Source: Cotesia glomerata
Lineage: Eukaryota; Arthropoda; Insecta; Hymenoptera; Braconidae
Direction: 5' to 3'
DNA: 64,000 nt
NCBI RefSeq assembly: GCF_020080835.1
Contig: NC_058167.1
Location: 7,844,957-7,908,956 of the forward strand
Each line of letters opens with the position of its first letter. Positions within the stretch are counted from its first letter, which is position 1. The notes beneath the pieces were generated by a model. The model had not been told where the DNA came from and did not search any database. It saw only the letters and a program-made list of their open reading frames with translations. Below are positions 25,613-35,967 of this stretch, piece by piece. The translations under genes and the position numbers were made by a program.

Positions 25613-26348
25613 GGGGGATAGCCACTGTGAAGATCGAAAAAATAGGTGATTTTCGGGACTTTTTTTGACTGGGATAGTAAAGGAATTTGGAGATCGGTTT
25701 TTTTTGTTTTATCAAGTATACATTAAAGATCATCCTCCTAAATTTTGATTGAAAAATATCATCTTGTTAGAAAGTCATAAGGATTTTTGTGGAGCACTAA
25801 AAAAATTTCCTCTACCGTGGTCTCACCTCTAACTCAAAAACGGATTATCTAAAACAAAATAACTAAACTGCGTTGTAATCTGCATGCATGTGGTTATCGT
25901 TTCACGTAGGGGATTTTGAAAATTTGGATTTAAAAAAAAATGGCGACATATTAAAAATTTTTTCGTTTTTTTTTCTCATTTTCTTGGATTCAAACAGCCC
26001 TAAAAAAAATCTTAAAAATCAAAATTTTTAAAATCACCTACGTGCAACTATAGCTGAATAGACAAATACGAAAAAAAAAGATGCAAATCGGCTCATATTT
26101 ATGTAAATTACAGATAAGACCAGTTCAAAAAAAGTAGTTTTGAGAAAAACGCGATTTTGTCGGAGCGCCGCGCGTGCAACGGTCCTTTGACGCGCTCTCA
26201 CAAAAATGACTATAACTCGAAAAATATTCGAAATTTTCATATAAAACTCTAGATACATATTTTTGAATATATAAACTTTAATTTAATAAAAAAAAAAAAA
26301 AAAAAAAAAAAAATTTTTTTTTTTGAAATGTCACAGTGGCTATTCCCC
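25613..26348. mobile_element. TTAA-flanked piggyBac-type non-autonomous element
   Basis: The left end GGGGGATAGCCACTGTGA and the right end, read in reverse complement, GGGGAATAGCCACTGTGA form 18-base inverted repeats with one mismatch. TTAA stands immediately outside both (25609-25612 and 26349-26352), the target duplication of piggyBac elements. The 736-base interior has no transposase frame and holds an A26 T11 block at 26288..26324. Confidence 0.88.
26288..26324. repeat. A26-T11 homopolymer block
   Basis: A run of 26 A followed directly by 11 T lies inside the TTAA-flanked element, near its right end. Confidence 0.95.
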
Positions 26349-28022
26349 TTAAATGCGTGAGAAAATTTCAATGTTCTTTACTGTAAAAATTCTCAAAATT
26401 TTTTTTATATATCAGAAAATAAGAGCCCAATTTACCTTTCAAATATTTACTATCAGAACCGCATCTATAGACTAATTATCATTATAATTAGTGATAGAAC
26501 ATATTGGAGTAACAAACTGTAAGCTATTTACTGAAGCGTGAGAATAGTCTAACTAGTAGTTAAAGCTTAATTGTTTGTGTTTATGCTGAACGATCACCTG
26601 GCTGTTAAATCCTGAATAATGGGAACTGTGATGTCCCATAAATTCATAATCCCAAAAGGGCTCCAGGTTGTTTTCGCCAGCCCTGATCCAGATCGATCAC
26701 CATCGCGTTGTTGACAGAATGTTCAAATTCACTATAATTGACTGAAGCATCACCGCGTTCATCTCATTCGCAAACACGTTACTTATTAATCACCCGAAAT
26801 TACGAATCCTGAATCACTAATCTCGTAGATCATCACTGATAATAACAACAACGATAACATTCAACATTATTTGATCGATGTCCCGATGATATTTTTTATT
26901 TTTTCGCCCCCCTGCTGTCCATAAAGGCACAGTGGAGTGAATATAGATAAATTCTTCAATTCATTTTTAAAAAACATGTGTGACTTTTTTTTAAATGCTT
27001 AAAAGGAGTGACACATTGAATTTATTTATCGGATTTATTTTTTGGATGGAAAAAAATATCGTGCAAGGTGAGAGTTCGGTTTGTTCGGAAGGGCGTCGGC
27101 ACCTCGGTGTGCGCAGGATTCGAATGTTGATTCGCCGGAGATAGGATATCGTGGTGGCAAGTTCAACCAGGTAGTACAGAGGAGAAGCACACGGTGCCAC
27201 TTATACGCACGTGTTCGATGAGATTGTTGCATAATCGAACATTTGGCATTAATACTCTCGTGGGCTACAGCTTACATCTGGCTATTTGCATATTATTATC
27301 TCTTTTACCAAGTAAAACTCTAAATTTATATTATCCTGTTAAACCCTCAGTGAATTGTTAAACAGGATTTGAGATTTTTCCATTTTAATTTTGAAATAAT
27401 AATTTAAAAATCAATTTTTTAAATTAATTTTTAAGATTAAAAATTGATCAATAATTTTTGTGGAATGCATAATTAAAAATTAAAAAATTAATTAAAATTT
27501 TATAAAAAATTAATTTATCAAAAAACGTCCCTATAAATTTTTGGAAGAGATTTAGAAAAATAATGATGTTTAAGGAACGAAAGAAGAGCATAGTGTTGAT
27601 CCGGACCGCCGAGGGCTTCGAAGCGGGAGGTGTAACGTCAACGCATTCAGCACTGCGTTACGCCAATGCAATCACGGTCCATTGTGTGCTTCGTAAAGCT
27701 TACCGCCCTAAATCGCGGCATCTCATTCGAATGCTAATGTCTCTGGATCCCTTTCCTGGCGCCCACCATCCAGAATCCAGAATACAGAATCCCTCTGGCC
27801 AAAGCTTCACTACTTCCTCGTAACGTTAACATGCCGCTGTACATTTGGCTACAGTATACATTTATCTCTTCACTGCACTTGTCTCTCATTCACTCTCATT
27901 AACATAATCTCCGCAATGAAGTACTCTTTACTCTTTTTAGTGCTTACCTTTATATTCATGTATTCATACATTCTGATAAAAATAAACCACCACCATTGAT
28001 AGTTTATAAAATTTATGCTATC

Positions 28023-28044
28023 TTTTTTTTTTTTTTTTTTTTTT
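28023..28044. repeat. T22 homopolymer
   Basis: A run of 22 T lies 24 bases downstream (gene sense) of the exon C donor. Length may be variable or misassembled. Confidence 0.95.
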
Positions 28045-28067
28045 AAATATAATACATATACACTCAC

Positions 28068-28148
28068 CTTTTGGTGGTTTGACATCACTAGTAAATAATT
28101 GCGGTCCGGTGATAATTCAAAATCAAACGTCAAAGGTGAGCCCAGAAC
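28068..28148 (-). CDS. DPP4-like exon C: propeller strand with SPDRNY motif
   Basis: The exon is exactly 27 codons, phase 0 at both ends, with acceptor TTTCAG and donor AAG|GTGAGT. It encodes VLGSPLTFDFELSPDRNY then LLVMSNHQK. SPDRNYLL is the conserved position where DPP family members read S(P/A)DRxYxLL. It sits between the TNP end of exon B and the FFRYTFLAQY start of exon D as expected. A run of 22 T (poly-A in gene orientation) begins about 24 bases inside the downstream intron. Confidence 0.9.
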
Positions 28149-29305
28149 CTGAAATTCAGTACGAAAAAACTTTATTTTACAAATTTAGGTTTATTTTTGT
28201 CCAAAATTCAGTTTTATTATAAATTTCATTTTTTATTAATTAATTTATATATTTTACTTAAAAAAAATAAATTTATTATTTAAATATTATAACTTGACCT
28301 GTAACTGAAATACATTAAATAATTATTTTAAATTTAATTATCTTATATTTGATAAACCAAAACAAAATTAGATACTGAAAATAAATTATTTAAAAAATGT
28401 TATTTATTATTTATAAATTATTTCCACGCAGATCAATAAACTGAACTTTGTACAAATTTTAATCATAATAAATGCAGTAACATTCGTGAACATTAAAGAG
28501 GTAATTTACTTTAACGGGAGTATTAAATGATACATATCAAATATTAGCTATTGCACATTGCATAAGTAAGGTCTCTTTTTATAGTTGCATTAGATCTTTG
28601 GCTGTTGGGTTGATTTCCCAAGATTCCACTAGTCACTAATGCACTTCTCCATGTACCAGCTACTCAACGTACGTCACTTCGACCCGAACAGGGTGCTGGA
28701 GGTGTAACATATGTACATGTGTAGACATGTGTAGCGATAAGGGAGGGACGGGAGAGCGTCAAGGGCTTTACTTTACTCGTCGGTTGTTCCGGAATAGTCC
28801 ACGGAGAAATTAACGCTCGCGGGTACCTTGCGGCACTAATTAGCTGCTACATCGACAAAATTACTCGGTACTTGGGACAATACTACTCCAGCAACTTCCT
28901 AGGCAACTATTATTGTTGTATTGTAATTATTGTTATTATTATTATTTTGTTATAGTTGCTATGAGTTACAGTACAATAAAGCAGAGTTGTAATCCGCGAG
29001 CAGGTGATGACGCCACAAGAGTAAGAAGACTCTTATTGAAACAGTTTAACACTGTAACATTTCAGCATTGAAGCATTGTACTTTTGAGGCTTCAGCTTGT
29101 ATTGCGTTTCCAACTCGTTAGCGACGAGAGGCTGCATCACCGTCTACCACACACCAGTAAACTACTTGTTACTATTGATTCAATTTTAGGTGAGTTACAC
29201 TGTGAGTTAAATGCCGACGAACTACCATCACCGACAAACTAACAGCGTTATTGTCTTACTTCAAAACCCCTAACTTTTTCATTCATTCCATTATTTATTC
29301 CATCT

Positions 29306-29324
29306 ATTATTATTATCATTATTA

Positions 29325-29356
<32 letters not shown>
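29306..29356. repeat. Imperfect (ATT)n microsatellite
   Basis: About 50 bases of ATT units with ATC interruptions lie in the exon B/C intron. Confidence 0.9.
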
Positions 29357-29357
<1 letters not shown>

Positions 29358-29894
29358 TATTTAAAATTTTCCCACTCTCAAATCCAATCACAAGTTAAAT
29401 ACCTAGAGGAAATCACAACTTTGTTCCATAACCATTACTGTTGTCATTATCATTATCGCTAAACTACTTTTGCTTTTTTGATTGAGTTTTAATATTTAAC
29501 AAACTGATAAATTTGTTATAATTCACTTTTATAATAGCTTTTTTACTCATATATTAATAGAATTTTTTATGATGCGGATTAACGAAGTTAAAGGGTACTT
29601 TTTTATAAAAGGTTTGTTTCTATTTGAACACCGATCGAAGGATTTGTTTGAGAATAAGCTAAATTAAATTTTTTTTAAAAAAGCTTATTTGGAATAAGTT
29701 ATTACTATTAAATCGATTGCTTTATTTTAAATTAAATAAAAAATCAAGTCGAGCTCTAAAAAATTCTTTCAGCAGTGAAAAGTATCCGAACAAAAACAGT
29801 TTCACTGTAAAAAAATCGCGCCAAGTCCACGTTCATAAGACTATTAAGAAAAAAAAATTTGTGTTTTTCTTTACAAAAATATATAAAATAAAAA

Positions 29895-30202
29895 AAGTAG
29901 TAATTAGGTGTAACTTAGGTGTAAATTAGGAGTAAATTTGCTACTTGCTACTTGTTACTTGCCACTTAATATTGAAAATACATTAGAAATAAACTCTCTT
30001 TGTTGCTGTAAGATGGACAGCGGGGTTGTAGGTCCACCTCAGTATACCCCTCCCGTGCGGTGTGTTTTCATGCAGGGATAGGTATACGGTCAGTAGCAAA
30101 AAGTAGTAATTAGGTGTAACTTAGGTGTAAATTAGAGTAAATTTGCTACTTACTACTTGTTATTTGCCACTTAATATTAAAAATACATTAGAAATAAACT
30201 CT
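29895..30202 (-). repeat. Two 102-103-base direct repeats at the SINE tail
   Basis: 29895..29997 and 30101..30202 are nearly identical (AAGTAGTAATTAGGTGTAAC ... AAATAAACTCT). They are separated by 103 bases of GC-richer DNA holding GTATACCCCTCCCGTGCGG. They lie directly downstream of the SINE body in its own orientation. They could be a duplicated 3' tail, or two insertions of related elements, one into the tail of the other. Confidence 0.8.
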
Positions 30203-30606
30203 TTTTTTTCAGCACCTTGCCTCTCAGGCTGTTGGAACAAAATCATGGGGAAACCACAGAGAAAACCCATGATAGTACAGTCGGAGCTGGGCTAAGTCTA
30301 CAGTGATTGATAAGAAACTCCTCTTTATCGACCACTGAAGCATTAGGCCCTTCTCCTAGTGTACAGAGATCCCTCGCGCTAGCCAACGCTGACTAGAGCG
30401 GTCACTCATTCAAGTTGTTGCTTAAAATGGGTGATCGCTCAAGTCAGACGTGTGCCGCCTGGCTATCTCTGCCACGTTCAGAGGCTGGCAACGTAACGCA
30501 CATATTTTTATCTATAATCACTGAAAAATATTGGTGCGTGCCGGGATCGAACCCGGGTCCCACTCTTTCGAAAAGCGGGCACCGAGCCGACTAGGCTATT
30601 GCCAAC
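30199..30606 (-). mobile_element. tRNA-derived SINE
   Basis: Reading the minus strand from 30606, GTTGGCAATAGCCTAGTCGG and later GGTTCGATCCCGGCACGCAC resemble the A and B boxes of an RNA polymerase III promoter. A body of about 330 bases follows, then an A-rich end at about 30205. The tRNA-like 75 bases do not form a proper acceptor stem (5' GTTGGCA against 3' GCACGCA), so this is a SINE head and not a working tRNA gene. Confidence 0.75.
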
Positions 30607-31659
30607 CCTTGTTACAAATTTAAAAATTAAAAAAAAAATTTGGAACGTATTTAGTGTGCGCGGTTGCAAAATATTTTACTTTTAATGAAATTCGTAAAAT
30701 CTATTTACTAGGAGTTTAAAAAAATTGAAATACACAATGACGCACACCAAGTGCGTTCCAAAATTTTTTTCTTAATTTTTAAATTTATAACACAATTTTT
30801 TTTAATTTCCGAAAATCATCAACAATCATATCGGTTACTTGGATTTTTTAATTTTTTAATTTTATATATTTTTGTAAAGAAAAAAACAAATTTTTTTTTC
30901 TTAATAGTCTTCTGAACGGGGTCTTGGCGATTTTTTTTTTACGTTGAAACCGTGTTTGTTCGGTTTTTAGTAATTTTTGAAATTATAATAAAAATTTACA
31001 ATTGGTACCAACTTAAATCTCGCGTTGGTTGCATTTTTTATAGCAAACTATCCCCTTGAAACTACAGTTTATGTAAAAATAATTCCAGTGCACCCTGGCG
31101 GGTGTAGATGCAAGCTGTGAAATATCTTTTTTTAATTGTAGTTTCCCATCTAATGAAGGATTACGATGTATTCTCAAATTATTTAGTCTGTGGCAGATCA
31201 CTTTGCCCATCGAAAAAAAGTCAGGATCGAAATTTTTGCGTTGCTATAGTTTGTGCTGATTAAATTTAATAATTTCAAGTAGATTAATTGTTATAAGTGA
31301 ATATAATTAATTAATAACAGTCAAATAAAGTATGAATTACTGTTATAATATACAATTTAGGAAAAAAAAGTACCGTAGAATTAAATAAAATTTTGCAACC
31401 TCAAAATACCGTTCTGCTTACAGTAAACACAGTCAGTAGTCTGGCGCTCCGTTTACAGCAGATTTGAACGGAACTTGGCGCCAAATTCTACCGAATCTGT
31501 GGATCAAAAGCTTTGAATTTCCGTTATTAAAAGTAAAATTCAGCACAATAATTATCCGTGTAATACAATATTTACTAAAGGAGTTAATGAAGTACTCGAG
31601 GGCTTAACTATTCATCAGCAAATGGATCTTGTAAATTACGAAATAAATAATAAACTCAC

Positions 31660-31754
31660 CGGGTTGGTAATCGGCAGCACGAGCTTGGACTCATCAGCAT
31701 TAACGTTGTAAATCATTAAGTTTCCCATTTCGTCTTGGTAGAGAATTTCATCGT
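31660..31754 (-). CDS. DPP4-like exon B: first propeller blade
   Basis: This 95-base exon has acceptor TTTCAG|AC and donor CCG|GTGAGT. The split codon with exon A gives Asp, so the junction reads WLSDDEILYQDEMGNL, matching the WISDTEFLY-type block of S9B propellers. It continues to LVLPITNP and ends in phase 0. The alternative GT one base earlier at the 5' junction partner would break the frame, so this boundary is well constrained. Confidence 0.92.
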
Positions 31755-32729
31755 CTGAAAGAAGATACATTTGAATTAATAATTCAAAAGATCCAAATTT
31801 GTAAGAATTATTATTATTATTATCATGATTATCAGGTGAATACCAATAAATGAGATTGAGAGGATGGAAGTGAGAAATCGATTGTACGTGGCATTCTGGG
31901 TATCCGGATATTAATGTGACACTCACCGTGAAAGTGAATATCGTTTAGTATTGTTGTTTAGCATTGGGAGTTGCGGTACCAGAAACTGCCCTCGGGCCTA
32001 TAACCTGCGGACTATTGCTCAGCGGAGACATCGGTTGTGTATTAGTAATTGTATAATGCTGGACAGTGGATAACTAGATAGATAGTAGATAGATAGAGAG
32101 GTGAATATGCGTTCGCACAAGTGGAGATTGATTTCGCGTGTCCCGGCCACCGCGAATTTAGATAGCAATTCAACCAGAAGGATTGACATCGTACATAGTA
32201 TAGTCCATCGCGCTCCTCTGCTGCCGACGGACATCGAGTACGTGTCATTTCCGGTGTAATTGGTCGCTTCACAAAGATTGTCTGCGTTCATTCATTTCCT
32301 TTGTGAAGGCTCTCATTGTTATATTAACTTCGGTTTGTTTATTTTTTCGCATTCGACAAACAGTAAAACAGTTTTCGTTTTATAAACGATTCTATTTTTT
32401 CGACATTCTAATTCTCTTTTGTTATTTTATTACATTTTATTTCTATTTTATGGCTGCCAGCTTTCACACAACGCTAAATTTCAATTACTCGTTTAGTAAT
32501 AAGAGTAATCTATTAAACGACCTTTTGTGCCGTCAAATTCATTCGAAAAATAGCAATCAAAAATTTTGTTTGTTTCAAACAATTGATGTAGAGTAATTAC
32601 TAAATGTAATCTGATATTTTTACGAGCTTTGTTACAAAATGTAATTATTTGGATTTTTTTTCCTGAATTGAAAAAGTGTCGAAACAATAAAGGTGAAAAT
32701 TTTTTTAATATGGCTTGAAATAAAATCTA

Positions 32730-32890
32730 TTATAAGAAGACAATTTAGCAACCCTGCTTCATCTGTCGAATGTTTTCAACACTAACTTTGACCAACAAAT
32801 GTATATCAGGAAATATTAAGCTGAATATGGACAAATTTTTTCATATGGTCACTTGTGGACCTACAATTTGAGAAAATTTTCGCACAGAAA
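32730..32890 (-). repeat. Dispersed repeat family R1, copy 4
   Basis: GAAGACAATTTAGCAACCCT, GCTTCATCTGTCGAATGTTT and TCAACACTAACTTTGACCAA match the core of the family. The TCAACACTAACTTTG part also recurs near 22858, where a further truncated copy probably lies. Confidence 0.45.
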
Positions 32891-34607
32891 ATTAAATTGT
32901 CGAGAAAAAACAAAATGTCTAGGCGTAAAAATTTAATAGAGTTTATCTTAGAAGTAAAAGCAATAAAATTTGTTATAAATGGGGTGAATATTGTGATTGT
33001 AGTCACCAATGACATGTCTGGTTCTTTTAGAAACTCACTAAATTCTGGATTCTAGCTCAGAGTGATCTTATTTATTTAGATTTTTTTCTTACACCTATGT
33101 ATTTTTTATCGATTCACCCCGAGCGGCGTTATATATTACTTGGAGGTCTGGGCGACACAATAAATAGTCTAGAATAAATAAGAGTAAGTTGAGAGCAAAA
33201 TAAACACATAGATTGTTGTCTATTTGTACAGTGTCGAAATTTTTATCATTATTATTATCATCATAGCATGATAAATAATCGAGGGACTGTGTTGAGATTA
33301 ATTCCCGTGGATAAGCATGTAAATATTGAGGAAGATAAATTAAGTACCTTTTTTCCCTTCAAACAATAAATGTGTTTTATTTTTTTAAGCGACGAATAAA
33401 AATATAAACTCAATGGGAGTAAAAAATCGGTGGTTCTCATTCGTGGGAATTTTCGAGTTCAAAATAGAAATAGAAAAATTGGAGCGAACAGACCGCTCGG
33501 AGCAAGCATTTCGCAGTGAGTTTTTTGCTTTAGCGGTCTAATTATTTTCTAATACAATCGAATTTGTAGAGAGCCAACGGATTTCTATTAATCAATACTT
33601 GGTGCTTTATTTTTATCAACGTTTGTTTCTATTTTAAAGTTGAGTAATTATTCCGAGGAGTGTTTATGGAATTGAGACTCATCTGGAAAGTTATCGGTTA
33701 TCAGACACACGTGGAAGTCTGGTATGGAGACGAGCCTTCAGCATCGATTAACCACACGTTGTAACGAAGTTAACGGGATACTCCTGCCCGAAGACAACCA
33801 GCTGTGGACACGACAGCTAATCCCATGAATCTCTTCGTAGATTACTCATTCGAACCCTTGTAAATTTTAAACCCATTAGCTTTTCATTTTTTGTCGTTTT
33901 ATTTTTTTTAGGGAAGAAATTTTATTAGATATAAGGAATTTCTCGTCTTGAGTAAAATTTAAAAAAACTGATGAGATTTACACTGAAGACAAACTCAAAA
34001 TTTCATCCTCAAAGTCCAAAGTTGTTTTTCAATAATTCAAGAGATAAGAAGCCGTTTTATAGAGTGAAAAAATTCCCCGAAGAAATAAAGTTAAGTGAAA
34101 GTAAAAAAGCGTAATAAAATAGAGTTGGACCTTGTCCCAAGTGTGAAATATTCGCCAGAAGATAAACTAATACAACGAAGCAGGAGTTGCAAAAGATTTT
34201 GATGTCTGTCGACGACTAATCTTATCAGTCAACTGCTTGGATAGAAGTAGTAGTGAAGGGAAGCATTTATCAAGAAAGGTTCCTCGTCATACTACAAACT
34301 GACTTTAAATCGCAGGGGACAAATAGAATGCACGATGCAGGGGATAGCAATGGTTATGAGTATGTTCACGTACTCGTGGCTTATTGGAGCGAACGGGACG
34401 AGCTAAAGCTTCAACGTACATATGCATCCCTGTGTATACACATATTTACACGTATATCGAGCAAAGATAGAGATAGAGATGTCTTTGTACCGAATAGACT
34501 TGATAAGATACATATACATATACATAGAGCACATATAGAGACATCCACTCAGAGCGCATAGATATGTAGATGCGAAGGTTCGAGTCAGAGCATAGGGCTC
34601 TTGTGTT

Positions 34608-35189
34608 ATGACCCTATTTGGTGGTATCGCCTCAATAATATATCGCGTTAACGATCTTCCTGGGCAATCTCAACATCCCAGGGTATCCTCTGTGACGAGA
34701 CATGCTACTGATGGTGTAACACAGTCCATACAGTCGCTATTCCAACAGCAGCTACACCACTCAGTCCAGTTTGGTTGTTTCTCAACTCGAGAATTGCTGC
34801 GTTGTTCGCATTCCCCCAATGTCAGCCTCGGATTCAGCTTTGTTGGTCCAACTACGCCGCCTGTTTGGATGGCACACTTCTCCAAGACGCTCTTCATTGT
34901 CATCACGTTCCAAGGAAGGTTTCAAGGAGCCGTTTGTATCAAACACGATATGGAATGTTTTGCATACTTCGAAATTTTGGAAAGTTTGCTTAGAGGCTCT
35001 AGATCTTTTGAAGTAATCAACTGGTTTGGTAATTTTTTTGCGACAATTGAAAAAAATTATCATGGACCAGGTCGTCATAAAAATTAAGAGGAATTGACCA
35101 AGTAGTTTAAGAGTTTTTGAAAGTTTAGAATTGTGAAATCTGTTGGGCTTTTTTGTGAAATTAAATCTAAAAGAGGAAATTGTTTTCAT
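34608..35189. other. Unrecognised block open on both strands
   Basis: The plus strand is open for 159 codons from 34608 to 35087, the longest ATG-initiated frame in the window. The minus strand is open for 135 codons (35189..34782), with a second minus frame continuing the open stretch to 34670. The minus frames together read like a decayed protein: one ends ERLGEVCHPNRRRSWTNK..., the next holds a Cys-rich CSCCWNSDCMDC. I recognise neither strand. It lies inside an intron of the DPP4-like gene. It could be a pseudogene fragment, an old transposon coding remnant, a nested gene exon, or chance in a less AT-rich block. Confidence 0.25.
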
Positions 35190-35744
35190 TTTTTTTACTG
35201 CAATTTAAGCCTGATATTGACTAATTTGCTAACAAAAGTAACTAATTTCCTCCTTGATGGAGGTTTAGAGGAATAAATGTTTGCAACAAGAAGCCCCGAA
35301 TGTAAAAAAGACAAGTAAACAAGTAGTTGACGTAAACTACTCTAGGAAGGTCGTGGTTATAAAGAGAGATTTTAATCTCAAAGTTTCGTCCACACTTAGG
35401 AAGAATTTCATCAACGCCATTATCCCCACCGGTCGACGGGCATTTTATTTCAAGGCACTTTGTTACTTTAACGTCGGTTTTATTGTTTCACTTGCTATGT
35501 GCGATATAATTTTACAACTTTCATCGTTTAGAGTTCTTTTTTCCTTGAGCTTTGATAACTCTGCGACAATTGCAACTGTAGTTGAATAAAATAAAGCTCC
35601 GACTATCACCTCCTTATTCTCGTAATTGCTCGGTAATAATTAGGGTAATTTAACAGCGAATTATTTTAGAATTTTGGTGGAGTATATTTTAAAAAGAATT
35701 ATGAATTATGAATAAAAATGAGAAGCAAATAAAATTGTACTGAC

Positions 35745-35967
35745 CACTGAGCCAGGTCCCATTAAAGCTTTTAGCGGACAGCCATCCCCCGAGCCACTCT
35801 TCCAGAGTGATGCTAGATGCAGTGGTAGTCGTTCGAGCGCTTCCGGATTCGGGGCTTCCAGTCAGGAGAATTATCGCCGTGATCAGCAGAACAAGAACGA
35901 CAATCGCTATTAATGCACCAGCCAGTAGTCGTCGCCAATTTCGCCTGTTGGTCTTCGTCATCAGTTC
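35745..35967 (-). CDS. DPP4-like exon A: membrane anchor and stalk
   Basis: The exon starts after a TTACAG acceptor with GAA CTG ATG (Glu-Leu-Met) and encodes 74 codons plus one base. Residues about 4-13 are basic (TKTNRRNWRR), followed by a hydrophobic helix LLAGALIAIVVLVLLITAII, the signal anchor of a type II protein. After a Ser/Thr-rich stalk comes SSITLEEWLGGWLSAKSFNGTWLS, given here in two parts as SSITLEEWLGGW and LSAKSFNGTWLS, the usual first strand of the S9B propeller, with an NGT glycosylation site. The donor is G|GTCAGT, phase 1. The Met at codon 3 could be the initiator, but the open frame reaching the acceptor suggests an upstream coding exon that I did not find. Confidence 0.92.

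Larger units (their letters stand above)
16460..28067 (-). other. DPP4-like intron between exons C and D (11.6 kb)
   Basis: The largest intron bounded on both sides in the window. It contains the TA-flanked element 18964..20039, the palindrome-plus-unique unit 20878..21903, a possible inverted-repeat element 22203..22562, a dispersed-repeat copy near 24210 and the TTAA-flanked element 25613..26348. GC-richer islands at 17740-18010, 18540-18720, 23230-23560, 27050-27230 and 27570-27830 have open frames but no protein I recognise. Confidence 0.7.
29784..31504. mobile_element. Palindrome-plus-unique repeat unit, copy 2, interrupted
   Basis: It starts ATCCGAACAAAAACAGTTTC and ends ACCGAATCTGTGGAT like copy 1 at 20878. 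The left arm stops in an A-rich stretch near 29894, about 715 bases of SINE-related DNA follow, and the unit resumes near 30614. Compared with copy 1, the piece next to the insertion (about 68 bases of the left arm) is missing. The loop has 45 extra bases (near 30670-30715) that copy 1 lacks, so copy 2 is not simply derived from copy 1. Confidence 0.75.
28149..31659 (-). other. DPP4-like intron between exons B and C
   Basis: This 3511-base intron holds an (ATT)n run near 29306..29356 and the interrupted second copy of the palindrome-plus-unique unit with its SINE. The part from 28250 to 29300 is AT-rich with a GC-richer zone near 28600-28900 and no recognised content. Confidence 0.75.
31755..35744 (-). 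other. DPP4-like intron between exons A and B
   Basis: This 3990-base intron contains a dispersed-repeat copy near 32735 and two GC-richer zones, 31930-32290 and 34230-35090. The second has overlapping open frames on both strands and is listed separately. The remainder is AT-rich without recognised features. Confidence 0.7.
4327..35967 (-). other. Partial dipeptidyl-peptidase 4-like gene (8 coding exons seen)
   Basis: This locus encodes a single-pass type II membrane protein of peptidase family S9B (DPP4, DPP6/10, Drosophila omega, hymenopteran venom DPP4). Eight minus-strand exons, each with AG acceptor and GT donor, sum to 1295 bases (431 codons plus 2) with matching phases throughout. The order is short Arg-rich cytoplasmic stretch, transmembrane helix, stalk, then beta-propeller blades. 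Recognisable motifs are SFNGTWLSDDE, WAPTGNALVFVHLNNIYY, DWVYEEEVF, HYPKPGITNP and GWDQDNSL. Four NxS/T sites (NGT, NST, NIT, NAT) fit an extracellular domain. The Ser-Asp-His catalytic domain is not in the window, so an active peptidase and an inactive DPP10-like channel modulator cannot be separated; retention of the Glu-Glu motif and overall resemblance to venom DPP4 lean towards active. 5' exons, promoter and 3' end are not identified. Confidence 0.93.

Noticed and set aside
29306..29356. Repeat arrays that might suggest CRISPR or satellite
   Set aside because: They are simple trinucleotide runs without spacers; nothing in the window resembles a CRISPR array.
30532..30606. tRNA gene on the minus strand
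   Set aside because: A and B box likeness is good, but the 5' and 3' ends do not pair as an acceptor stem and the sequence runs on into a SINE body and tail.
32019..32291. Minus-strand frame of 90 codons inside the exon A/B intron, considered as an alternative first exon
   Set aside because: It would bypass the SFNGTWLS block coded by exon A, which the family needs, and no phase-1 donor is evident.
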